64,000 nucleotides of DNA from Zoroaster sp. YZ-2022 (Eukaryota > Echinodermata > Asteroidea > Forcipulatida > Zoroasteridae): contig CM055823.1 of assembly GCA_029582265.1 (NCBI GenBank), positions 28,731,228 to 28,795,227 of the forward strand. Reading direction: 5' to 3'. The notes below the pieces were generated by a model, which did no database searches, had not been told where the DNA came from, and saw only the letters and a program-made list of their open reading frames with translations. The translations under genes and the position numbers were made by a program. The stretch's first letter is position 1; each line of letters opens with the position of its first letter. Shown here piece after piece: positions 55,594-64,000 of this stretch.

Positions 55594-56090
55594 AAAGGGG
55601 TATTATCGTCACGATCAACAATTGGGCATGGATTTGGAGTGCTATAATTACACACCGTCACTGGCCATAAGTATTGCAACAATGAAATTCACACCAAAGT
55701 TCAGTTTGGAGAACTGTGTTACAAATAATTTATTTTATTTTATTTACACTACGTAAGACTTCTTGACAGTGCCTGTGTTTTGAAGTCAATGTTCTTTTTT
55801 ACTGTTCTTGCTGTGTAATACACGATCGATGAAATCGGATTAAATGATCATCTCACCTGTTACTGTAAAGTGCTATTTTGAGCATGTTGCAATACTTTTG
55901 GCCAGTGAGTGTAGTTTTAGATTAATTCAGTGACTGGAAATAATGCCCACATGATAAGGTCACATTGCCGTTGCTGCTGCATAAATGAGCCAGTAATTTT
56001 CAGTCACTGTGTTCACCTTAAAATAGGATACCAATTCCATGTCCTGTTGAATGTCTGCTATGATCATGACGATACTGAGATATTGTCCCT
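55594..56090. mobile_element. MITE family 1, copy d (split by a Tc1-like MITE)
   Basis: Left AAAGGGGTATTATCGTCACG, right GATCATGACGATACTGAG. Interrupted after GGAGTGCTA by 55645-55911 and resumes with TAGTTTTAGATT. Confidence 0.7.
55645..55911. mobile_element. Tc1-like MITE nested in MITE copy d
   Basis: Ends CACTGGCCATAAGTATTGCAAC and its inverted partner GTTGCAATACTTTTGGCCAGTG, inserted at TA. GGCCAAAAGTATTG is a common Tc1-type terminal word. Confidence 0.7.
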
Positions 56091-56769
56091 ATAAACATGC
56101 TCAGTCATTCTGGACGACTGTCAGACGACCGATCCCCGGCCGACCAGCCTGTCAAAATCCGTAAACTTGGCAAGTCCGTTTGCTCCAAGATTCACCATCA
56201 TGAAACTGGCCCTTCATAACTAAATCTACTAGTTCACGAACGAGCGATTACAAGATAATATTAATGTGTATCTCTTTGATTTTAGTCAATTATGGAACTT
56301 TTGGATGTTAAATAAAAAGACTTGGCTATCGGAAGTTTAGAGAGCTCAGCGCCCTCTTGCGTTATGAAATTTATATATAATTACTGGCTTATTATTTAAA
56401 TTCGATTAAAATCTACTTAAAATATTTCCCGACTATTCAAAAACTTAGAAACACGCGATTTGTATCACCTTAATTACTCGCAATGATAATATAAAGAAAA
56501 GAACACGGAAAGAAAATTTTGAATTTTCGATAAGTTTACACTTTTCTACAAATGAAGCGCGCATGAACCTGTACTAAATATACCCGGCGGTTATGTTATT
56601 CTATTCTTACGTTCATTTTGCAGTTTTGTTTGTTTATTTTTAAGATGAACATTTGAACTATTGTTCGATCATTCAATTTAATCAAAGGCCCTCATAATTT
56701 CGAGTGGGTATATGGAGATGATACACTTTGTATGGAAAATGTACACATCATAAAGCCGACTATAATGTC
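56091..56769. other. No gene seen
   Basis: AT-rich DNA without repeats I can assign or open frames of interest. Confidence 0.4.
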
Positions 56770-56885
56770 CAGTCCGAAAGACTAAGGTTTAGTGTCTTCC
56801 TGAAGGACACAAGCGCCGCGACCGGCAAGGTCGGGATTCAAACCCACATTCGTGACAACACCAGGACTCGAGTCCACTCGGACAC
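56770..56885 (-). mobile_element. Old tRNA-derived SINE fragment
   Basis: Reverse strand has a B-box-like GGGTTTGAATCCCGACC followed by GACACTAAACC-like body sequence, related to but diverged from the family at 2653-3014. Confidence 0.45.
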
Positions 56886-57124
56886 GACACTCAAATTTTG
56901 ATCTGCCCTGGACGGTTATTCTAACCCCAGACTACCGTCCTGATGTTCTCGTAATACAAAAACACGCAATGCAAAGTTTTTGTTTTTGTTTTGTTGTTGT
57001 TGTTGTTGTTGTTTTTGTTTTTTTTAGGGGGGAGGAGGGAAATTGGGGTACTTATGTGGATTATTAGAAATTCCCTCCCGGCAAAGTACACCTTTGATCC
57101 GCCAAGGTAAATCTACTCCCTACC

Positions 57125-57321
57125 CAGTAGCGTAACTAGGGTCCAATTTTCAGGTGAGCACTAGGGGGTGCACCACTTTTTCTAGGGGGAGTGTCAATAC
57201 TGTATCCTGCAGCCTCAAATTGGGACCTATTTTTTCAAAAATTCTGAATGGGGGGGGGGGAGGGCACAGACCTCGGCTGGGGGAGGCACGTGCCCCCCGT
57301 TCCCCCCATAGTTACACCACT
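57125..57321. mobile_element. Small MITE with AGTAGCGTAACTAGGG ends
   Basis: Left CAGTAGCGTAACTAGGGT, right ATAGTTACACCACTG, inverted. G/C-run interior; similar in style to 32651-32777. Confidence 0.5.
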
Positions 57322-57731
57322 GTCCCTACCATACTGTCGTCCTGATGTTGCCCTAATATTATTATTATTTTGACCCAATGCTATTTTTCTTTTAATTTAA
57401 AAACAAAATATTTACCCTTGATCTCCATTATGAAAACACACAAACTCACACGAAGCCATAAACATAGTATCTAAACCACGATGAAGAAAACATTCACAAT
57501 ACAGTAAATATAATTATTGTCTCAGTTGGCATCAAATTTATTTATCCAATGAACATGCTTCGACTATACAATACTTATAAAAAGATTCAATATGTAATAT
57601 TTTCTATCAAACTTACAAACATTATTTTACATTTGTACAAGAATACTATTATACATATTACTTGGATCCGGCCATAATAAATTTCAAAGAAGATGTTTCA
57701 TGTAATGTAATGAACATTTCTACTACAATTT
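57322..57731. other. No gene seen
   Basis: AT-rich spacer between two repeats. Confidence 0.4.
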
Positions 57732-58112
57732 ATCTTTAGGTATTCTGACAATCTCTTGATTCAATCTCATGAAATTTCTTACTAATTTCTCAAAAACAAT
57801 AGCACATAGATCGGTATTTGTTTTATACAATTATCGACTTTGTTAAGCAGATTTTGACTTTGTTTCCAAATGTAAAATGTAAACTATGCTTATATAGTCC
57901 ATTGGAAACAAAGTCAAAATCTGCTTTACAAAGTCGATAATTGTATAAAACAAATACCGATCTATGTGCCATTGTTTGAGAAATTAGTAAGAAATTTCAT
58001 GACATCAAGCCCCAATTTTACACTACTGTATAATGTATGTTAATACTTATATACTTTATGAATCAACAGATAAAGAGATTGAATCAAGAGATTCTCAGAA
58101 TACCCAAAGATA
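57732..58112. mobile_element. Fold-back element 1
   Basis: Arms meet near 57880: left CTTTAGGTATTCTGACAATC, right end GATTCTCAGAATACCCAAAG. The right arm is interrupted by about 70 bases near 58005-58075. Confidence 0.7.
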
Positions 58113-58117
58113 TATAT

Positions 58118-58596
58118 TAGTTGATAAGTCTGGTCAGGGAGAAAGTTATGAATCTAGAATTCAAGTAATATAGTGGTACTCTAGCAGTAAGGGATGGATT
58201 TTGTTAGCTCAATATTAAACTATATTGGTGTAATCAACATATTTTATTCCGTATACAAACCAGAAAAAAAAGTAAACTATGCTTATATATAGTCCATTGG
58301 AAATAAATTTTTAATAATTTCTCAAAAACTATAACACATAGATCGGGCAAACATTATTTGTTTTATAAAATTATCGACTTTGTAAAGCAGATTGATATTT
58401 TTCAAATGGACTATTATATTAAAGTATAGTTTACATTTTATCTGGTTTGTATACGGAATAAAATATGTTGATTACACCAATATAGTTTCATATTGAGCTA
58501 ACAAAATCCATCCCTTACTGCTACAGTACCACTTTATTACTTGAATTCTAGATTAATAACTTTCTATCTCCCTGACCAGACTTTTCAACTATATCT
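58118..58596. mobile_element. Fold-back element 2, related to element 1
   Basis: Arms of about 190 bases: left AGTTGATAAGTCTGGTCAGG, right CCTGACCAGACTTTTCAACT. The core (TATGCTTATATATAGTCCATTGG, CGACTTTGTAAAGCAGATT) is shared with element 1. Confidence 0.75.
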
Positions 58597-59095
58597 TTGA
58601 GTATTCCAACAATCTCTTAACAGTACATTCAACTTCAAGTATTCTTATATCAAAAACCATACAACACAATTTCACCAAACTTAGAATACTCATAAACGAC
58701 ATAAAAAGAAATACATTTGTGAAGTTAAATACATTCATCAAACTGAAATGGAAGTTATGATCTTCTTAATATATATGACAGAGCTGGGAAAGAGTTCACC
58801 CTTGTATGCTCTGAGATGAAGCAGACACTTCATTACATGACCTTAAAATTAACTGATGTGACCTTTACTTCCGGTCCAAACAGGAAGTTCAAATTCAACA
58901 CATTCTACAATACAAAATAATTGAAAGTTCTTTTGAAGGTGAATTTGATATTATTATAGTAAAAGATGTTAGACATTTTCAAAAAAATATGATTGTCACG
59001 TCATCGATGACCATTTCATTGAACCGGAAGTTAACCTGAACACCTAGTGTTTGTTCCAACAAACACTTGAGCTCTAGTTTAAATCTGTTAAATCT
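58597..59095. other. No gene seen; 3' flank of the KDZ-like gene
   Basis: AT-rich; includes GAACCGGAAGTTAACCT-type words. No open frame. Confidence 0.4.
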
Positions 59096-59402
59096 TTAAT
59101 CATAACTTTCACTGTCCTCTGAAAAGTACTCTGTGTCAGTGATTTCTTCACTGTCAATATCTTCACTACGTAAACCACTGAAATTTTGCACTGGAGTTAC
59201 CGAAGGAGCTACAACATAACTTGAAAATTTATTAACTAGTATTTGATAGCGCTGCTCAGTCTGTAAAACCTTGTCTACCAATATAAGTGAAGCCTTTTGC
59301 TTGCTTTGAAGATTGTTTAGGTGGGTCTGGAATTGGAGGTCGCAATTCAACCAGCGCTGAAGACCATGCTTCTGTTCTATCCTCTTTAGATGTCTGTCCA
59401 AG
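59096..59402 (-). CDS. KDZ-like gene, last exon
   Basis: Acceptor TCATGGCAG at 59403-59404, stop TGA... at 59096. LDRHLKRIEQKHGLQRWLNC, a coiled-coil-like stretch (LNNLQSKQKASLILVDKVLQ) and an acidic tail (SEDIDSEEITDTEYFSED). The Glu/Lys-rich segment with HGLQRW fits the C-terminal region of KDZ transposase proteins, which often end in such helices. Its phase does not match the preceding predicted exon, so one small exon may be missing. Confidence 0.5.
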
Positions 59403-59844
59403 CTGCCATGAAAATGGAAAACATAATTTCTTAATATATATGAATGTAATTTCATAGCTATAATTTAATTATGTTGTGAAAGTTTTTTTTATTGTGTTGT
59501 GTTTACGAGATTTTAGAAACACATTTTTCTTTGTACATGTATGCATTATAATAGTAACTTGAATGTTTTTCACATCTGTTTAAAAATGGCAATCTTTTTT
59601 TGGGTGACAAATTTACAAGTTAGTTAAAACTATTACAATATTTAATTCCAGTTGCTGGTGGTGTAACTTAGTTTATATATTTAAAGCCACCATATAATAT
59701 TGGTAAATCATACAAAATGTGACACATGGAAATTTCGGCTCATTCCGTTGTATCAACATATATTTCAAGGGATGTTTTCTACCATCTACACACTGTGAAA
59801 GTTTATTATATTCTTCTGTGATCTTTTCTATTTTTCAACCTTAC

Positions 59845-59969
59845 AAATAGTGTAGCTGAAGGTGTTGTTGTCATCTATACTATCTTTTCCTTTCTTCCAA
59901 CTGGAACCCTTAGCTCCAAATGAAGATACAATGTACCCTGACTGGGAAAGCCTCAAGTGACAACACCTT
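59845..59969 (-). CDS. KDZ-like gene, exon with RCCHLRLSQSG
   Basis: Between CTTTTGCAG and TATTT|GTAAGG. Opens in phase 2, matching the previous exon (60082-60020). Reads RCCHLRLSQSGYIVSSFGAK and GSSWKKGKDSIDDNNTF. No family motif recognised in this exon itself. Confidence 0.45.
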
Positions 59970-60019
59970 CTGCAAAAGTTTGTATGGTTTTTACATGCAA
60001 TAAGTTTAATTTCACTTAC

Positions 60020-60082
60020 TGCTGACACTGTGTAGCAAGCACTCCTGCCCTGTTGTCATCAGTACACAGTCTCAATTGGTCC
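60020..60082 (-). CDS. KDZ-like gene, exon DQLRLCTDDN
   Basis: Between TTTACTTAG and CAGCA|GTAAGT, reading DQLRLCTDDNRAGVLATQCQ. Phase 2 at both ends; both neighbours fit. Confidence 0.45.
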
Positions 60083-60412
60083 CTAAGTAAATACAAATTT
60101 TCATGTTACATACAGTATTGTTAAAAATAAGCCATGACACACCATATGGCATCAGATGTGCATCAGATCACATTGTTTATTTGTATTTTTGTCATAAATT
60201 TTTCTGAAAAGTGGGACCTTTTAAATAAATCTCAAAATAAATTGATTATATCAGAAATTAATATCTCCAGACCAAACAAGCAAATAATTAAAAAAACCTA
60301 TAAAATATTTTGAACCTATGAAGTTTTTAGGGTTTAAAGGCCACATAATATTCTGTTGCAATGGTTCAATTACATAGGTTTTAAACTTTTGAAGAACAGA
60401 TAAACAACTTAC

Positions 60413-60470
60413 ATACGCATGTTGTAGTTCATCAGCTTCTCTACATACATCTCTTGCCAAGGTGTTGGTT
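60413..60470 (-). CDS. KDZ-like gene, exon PTPWQEMYVEKL
   Basis: Between TTTCTTAG and GCGTAT|GTAAGT. In the frame that joins the next exon (phase 2) it reads PTPWQEMYVEKLMNYNMR. The alternative frame (TNTLARDVCREADELQHAY) is also open but does not splice in frame. Confidence 0.45.
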
Positions 60471-60778
60471 CTAAGAAATATAAATTCAACTTACATATTA
60501 ATTATATGACTTACTTTTTCAAACTACTGAAAGCAGTAAAAATAAATTGAACTGAAATTGATGATTTCTCATAAACAGACGCATTCCAAAAAATGTTTGA
60601 TACTGGTACCATCTTTAGACCAAAACAAGCAGAATACTAGAATTACCAATGTGTTATGATTGTGGCAGAAGCATATAGGCCAACAGGCAATGGCATATCA
60701 TATGGCTTATCAAAGTTCATTATGCAGATCACACACAAGCGATTTATTTTGGATTGATATCAAAGTGTAGAATTATAC

Positions 60779-60911
60779 CTTTGGACATGCAGGGCACTGA
60801 AATCCATCATCAGCTAAGGTAGAACAGACGGAAAGAAAGTTATCGCATCGATAACGGAAATGTCTATATTCATCAAACGAGTTATTTACGAGACTACGAT
60901 AAAGTTTGTGC
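60779..60911 (-). CDS. KDZ-like gene, exon with CPACP
   Basis: Between TATTTGCAG and CAAAG|GTATAA. HKLYRSLVNNSFDEYRHFRY, then DDGFQCPACPK. A YR-fR region ending in CPACP directly before the catalytic core is characteristic of KDZ transposases. The following core (DGNF-type block) is not found downstream, so the core exons are lost or unrecognised. Confidence 0.55.
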
Positions 60912-61334
60912 CTGCAAATATAAATGTACATTATAGTAGTCAGATTTAAACTCTAACCAGGGTCTCACAAAGCTTGGCCATTTGTATTTAAGTAAACACT
61001 TTTTGTCTGTATCCATTATCATGTACATGTATGTTTTGTGTATGTTCTGGTAATTAGCACCGAATACTCAAAAGTAATGCATGCTTGTATGTCCGCCATT
61101 GCAGTTTCCTGTCTTTTCTTTTGTCTGTCTGTCTGTCAATAGGTTTAGAAACGAGGCATTTGCTTCTCATTATATATTCAGTGTATCAACAATCAAATTA
61201 CAATTTGTACTTTATAAAACATGTATATGGACTGTGATAACTGCTATACACAATATTTGCTGTTTTAAACTGAATGTGTAAACTGTAGGATAGAAATGGC
61301 AGCTTGTAAAATAATCTAAGTAAATTCAATGTAC

Positions 61335-61552
61335 CTCGTGCGCTTTCATTGAATTCCTCCATCTTAAACTCTGGCAAGCTGCCTTCAGGGACATGTGTCC
61401 CTCTAACAATAACATTTCAAGCATGTTCATGACATCAAAATGAAAGGCCACTTTGGGTTGATCCGGGGTGGATGGCCACAACCGCAGCCTGATAAGGGTG
61501 ACCGTCTCTGGTTCACAAGGGCAACATGTGAAAAAAGAGTCATGAAGCCGAC
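61335..61552 (-). CDS. KDZ-like gene, exon with CxC cluster and SLKAACQSL
   Basis: Between TTTTATACAG and CACGAG|GTACAT. GRLHDSFFTCCPCEPETVTL, then RLWPSTPDQPKVAFHFDVMN and MSLKAACQSLRW. This is the cysteine cluster region (CxC2-like) that precedes the KDZ transposase domain: CPC, then R-x-WP-x-(S/T)-P..P..AF, then a helix with the S-L-K motif. Recognition is by pattern memory. Confidence 0.65.
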
Positions 61553-61703
61553 CTGTATAAAAGAAACAGAGAGAGAGGTGGGGGGTGGGGAGGTGGGAGG
61601 GAGTAATGGAAAGAGATGGCATAGGACAGGATGGAAAATAAACAGGAAATTATTACTTTATCCAAATTGACATTGGTAAAAAAAAAATTATATTGCAGCT
61701 AAT

Positions 61704-61979
61704 GACAAAAAACAGGTCTCTGGTTTCTGGTCTCCATACGCAGACCCGCGCGTCAGCATTTAAAATGTTTTTTGCCTATGAAATGATACCCAATGATGAT
61801 GCCTAAACATAGAGATATGAATGTTTGCCTGATTTGTGAGGCCTCTCTATAGGCACCGTACTTTGTTTATGTGAAATTTGGTCTGATTCCAATAACCACA
61901 TATACATGTTAGCATGGATAACTTAAAAATAATTAGGCAAACCTATAATCAGAAACCAGATCCTTATTTTTTTGGCCTA
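61704..61979. mobile_element. MITE family 2 copy in an intron of the KDZ-like gene
   Basis: AAACAGGTCTCTGGTTTCTG at the left and AATCAGAAACCAGATCCTTA...GGCC at the right; body shared with 34662-35020 (CAGACCCGCGCGTCAGCATTT). Confidence 0.55.
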
Positions 61980-62433
61980 ACATAACATGCATGCTTTTGT
62001 TACATTGGACGTAGACTTGATAATTCAAATTTATGCTATTGCATATTTTTAAATACAGTTTTACAGCTATGCAATTTTTTTTACACTACTGGTAAAGATT
62101 AATGCAAAATGCTTGCCAAGAATTTTTTTTTAATTATTAGAGTGTACTTACTTTTGTCCTTGAGAAACTTATTCATAGTAAAAAAAAAAAAAAGACAAAA
62201 AGTGGCCTATTTCTTATTGTCTAACGCTGGCAAACTTTTTAAAAACAAACAGTATCATTATTATTTTTTCTCCATGAGAGAGTAACTTTTATAATGATAC
62301 AATGTTGTACAACTTTTAGAGCAATTAGGTTAATATGTTTCAGCTATGTATTTTGTTGATTACTATAACTATGTGCTGTGACGTTATCACAATTGGAACA
62401 AATTAGGTTGAACCCTTTTTCATACAAGCTTAC

Positions 62434-62479
62434 CCTTCTCATCAACTACCTGGATGGGTTTCTTGTGTTGTAATTCACA
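62434..62479 (-). CDS. KDZ-like gene, exon CELQHKKPIQVVDEKG
   Basis: Between ATCATTAG and AAGG|GTAAGC. 46 bases, phase 0 in and phase 1 out, matching both neighbours (63176 and 61552). HKKPIQVVDEKG. Confidence 0.55.
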
Positions 62480-63175
62480 CTAATGATCCTTCCTACAGAA
62501 ATCTGGATTGAGTTCATATGGCGCAGCAATTTTTCCCTGAATAAATTAATTAAAAAAACAAATATTGTAGATTCAAAGCGGTTGATATTTTAGCAAAACA
62601 TACACCGTAGATCTACCTTTACCACAATTGGGGAATGTATGATGAACAAAAATGAAGTGGGACACTAAAAAGGTTTGTCATCATCCTTGTAGCACTTCAG
62701 TGTGCATGAAGCAAGAAAGTGTATAATTTTTTTTAATACGGTATCATTTATAACGGTATAAACATTCACCAACATTTCTTAAATAGTTATAAAAAAATTT
62801 CAGGTGGTCTGGTTATTTTTATGTAATATATAATTTAAATTTGTTACAATTTCATGTAATATCTGTAATGAAGACAGTATTGTCAAGAACGAAATTGAAC
62901 ATCATGTGAATTTGTAAGTCTAAAAGAAGAAAAACTAACCCCTTTAAAACCAAATTGGGGTCATGGATATAGGGCCAAGTTTATATTTCATTCTTCTTAA
63001 ACATTCGCGATTGGGGCGAGGGGTGTTGATGCCACATAACAGAATGTATATGTCACGCCCCAACTGTGTGAATTGTCCAAACAAAATTGGGCCTTCCCAA
63101 CTACATGTATAGAAGGGGACAACTTAGTTGGGACAATTACACAGTAGGGGCATAACATAAAAATGTAATTCTTAC

Positions 63176-63316
63176 CAACATTATCTCGCGCTTGTGAAGC
63201 ATGTTGTTTGATGTGTGAAAACACAAAGTACAATGCAAGCAACGAATAATATTTGGTCCACAATCAAGGCACCGGATAACTTCACCCTCGGTATCTTGGC
63301 AGACAACAGCAAGCAT
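63176..63316 (-). CDS. KDZ-like gene, N-terminal exon with Cys/His cluster
   Basis: ATG at 63316 reads MLAVVCQDTEGEVIRCLDCG, then PNIIRCLHCTLCFHTSN and HKREIML, ending in phase 0 at ATGTTG|GTAAGA. C-x2-C, C-x2-C-x2-C and paired His match the treble-clef-like cluster at the N-terminus of CxC/KDZ proteins. A stop (TGA) sits just before the Met in this frame; upstream in another frame there is RKLQECSSWQDKHVLFDD, which looks like a preceding part, so a frame slip near 63325 is possible. Confidence 0.55.
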
Positions 63317-64000
63317 TTTTCACAGGTATTTGACTCTCAAAAAAGGCATCATCAAATAATACATGTTTGTCTTGCCAGCTGCTACATTCCTGTAACTTTC
63401 TTGCTGTGTGGCTGCGGGAGTTGGATAAACATTCTTGCTTGGGTGGCTCAACATTTGTTTGCCCATGTACTGCATTGACCTTTATAAAAATAATGAATAA
63501 TAAACATATTAACCAGTGTTAATACATGACTTAACAATAAGAGAACACACGTCGCACGCAGGCTTAATAGAATGGCTGGCAAACAGCTGGCACAGCAAAC
63601 AGCTGGCACATACACGTTGCTCTGATTTTGATATACCGTGTCTTTACCGTCTGTTAATGTGATTATGTTTTGTCCAATCAGATTGTCTAAACTGTCTTGG
63701 GCATTTATGAATGTTAAATGAAGTACAAACTTATGAATAAAAACAAAATCTTGGTCCGACATATGTGCAAGAGATGAGTTACATTTGGTTCACACATGCT
63801 ACCCTTTGTTCACACATGGTACACATTAAATATTAATATGGAGATGACTTTCTTCAAAACAAAAAAGGACTGAGCACTGTTATTCAACATACATAACTTG
63901 TCCATCTACTTGACATTTTTACAAGAGGGCATTTTAAACTTAAAATTGGTGAGTAATCCCTTTTAATTAAAAAAATAAATGTTATAACAGAGGGAATATA
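63317..64000. other. Upstream flank of KDZ-like gene
   Basis: Contains the possible N-terminal continuation mentioned for the exon at 63176-63316 (63330-63395, different frame). The rest is AT-rich, without further exon signals I can support. Confidence 0.35.

Overview
The window is metazoan nuclear DNA. Its genes have introns with GT-AG borders, and it carries metazoan-type repeats: tRNA-derived SINEs with (ATT)n tails, Ty3/Gypsy, piggyBac, mariner/Tc1 and KDZ elements, and long (TA)n and (ATT)n tracts. Nothing prokaryotic is present. The repeat style and an immune-type NACHT family suggest a marine invertebrate, perhaps a deuterostome, but the species cannot be read from the sequence.

The main content is a small cluster of paralogous receptor genes. 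Each member is built of exons that all begin and end in phase 1: signal peptide, four V-like Ig domains (one per exon), one transmembrane segment, then a single long exon with a NACHT ATPase and leucine-rich C-terminal repeats. The receptor would therefore place Ig domains outside the cell and an NLR-type NACHT module inside. Three copies are visible. Copy A (1-1625, + strand) is only the last bases of an Ig exon plus a transmembrane exon. Copy B (1580-17612, + strand) has all domain exons but lacks a start and has frameshifts near its 3' end. Copy C (47254-36241, - strand) is the most complete, and its NACHT exon is open for 847 codons after the first Met. B and C face each other across about 18.6 kb of repeats. 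The transmembrane exon of A is fused to the remnant of B's signal-peptide exon, which marks a recombination junction. Exon 1 and the 5' half of exon 2 have diverged strongly between B and C, whereas the later exons are nearly identical.

Repeats fill the rest. A defective Ty3/Gypsy element (5381-10932, 5-bp target duplication) sits inside a LINE remnant in intron 2 of B. A SINE plus (ATT)n tract abuts exon 3 of B. A 6.5-kb piggyBac element (20174-26662, TTAA ends) carries a transposase, a 13-copy ~193-bp satellite array and a fold-back element. A 52-bp minisatellite lies at 31112-32133. A mariner-type insertion lies in intron 5 of C, with its empty site visible in copy A. Around 45.4-46.7 kb lie (TA)n tracts, a tRNA-like sequence, a fold-back element and an inverted repeat whose two arms each carry a complete type-I hammerhead ribozyme motif.

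The right end (59096-63316, - strand) carries a multi-exon KDZ-type transposase-like gene with conserved cysteine clusters and several matching splice phases, but without an obvious catalytic core. Between 47.7 and 59 kb I see mostly AT-rich DNA with fold-back repeats and two weak Ser/Thr-rich mini-exon candidates. All exon borders are by-eye predictions; transcript data would settle them.
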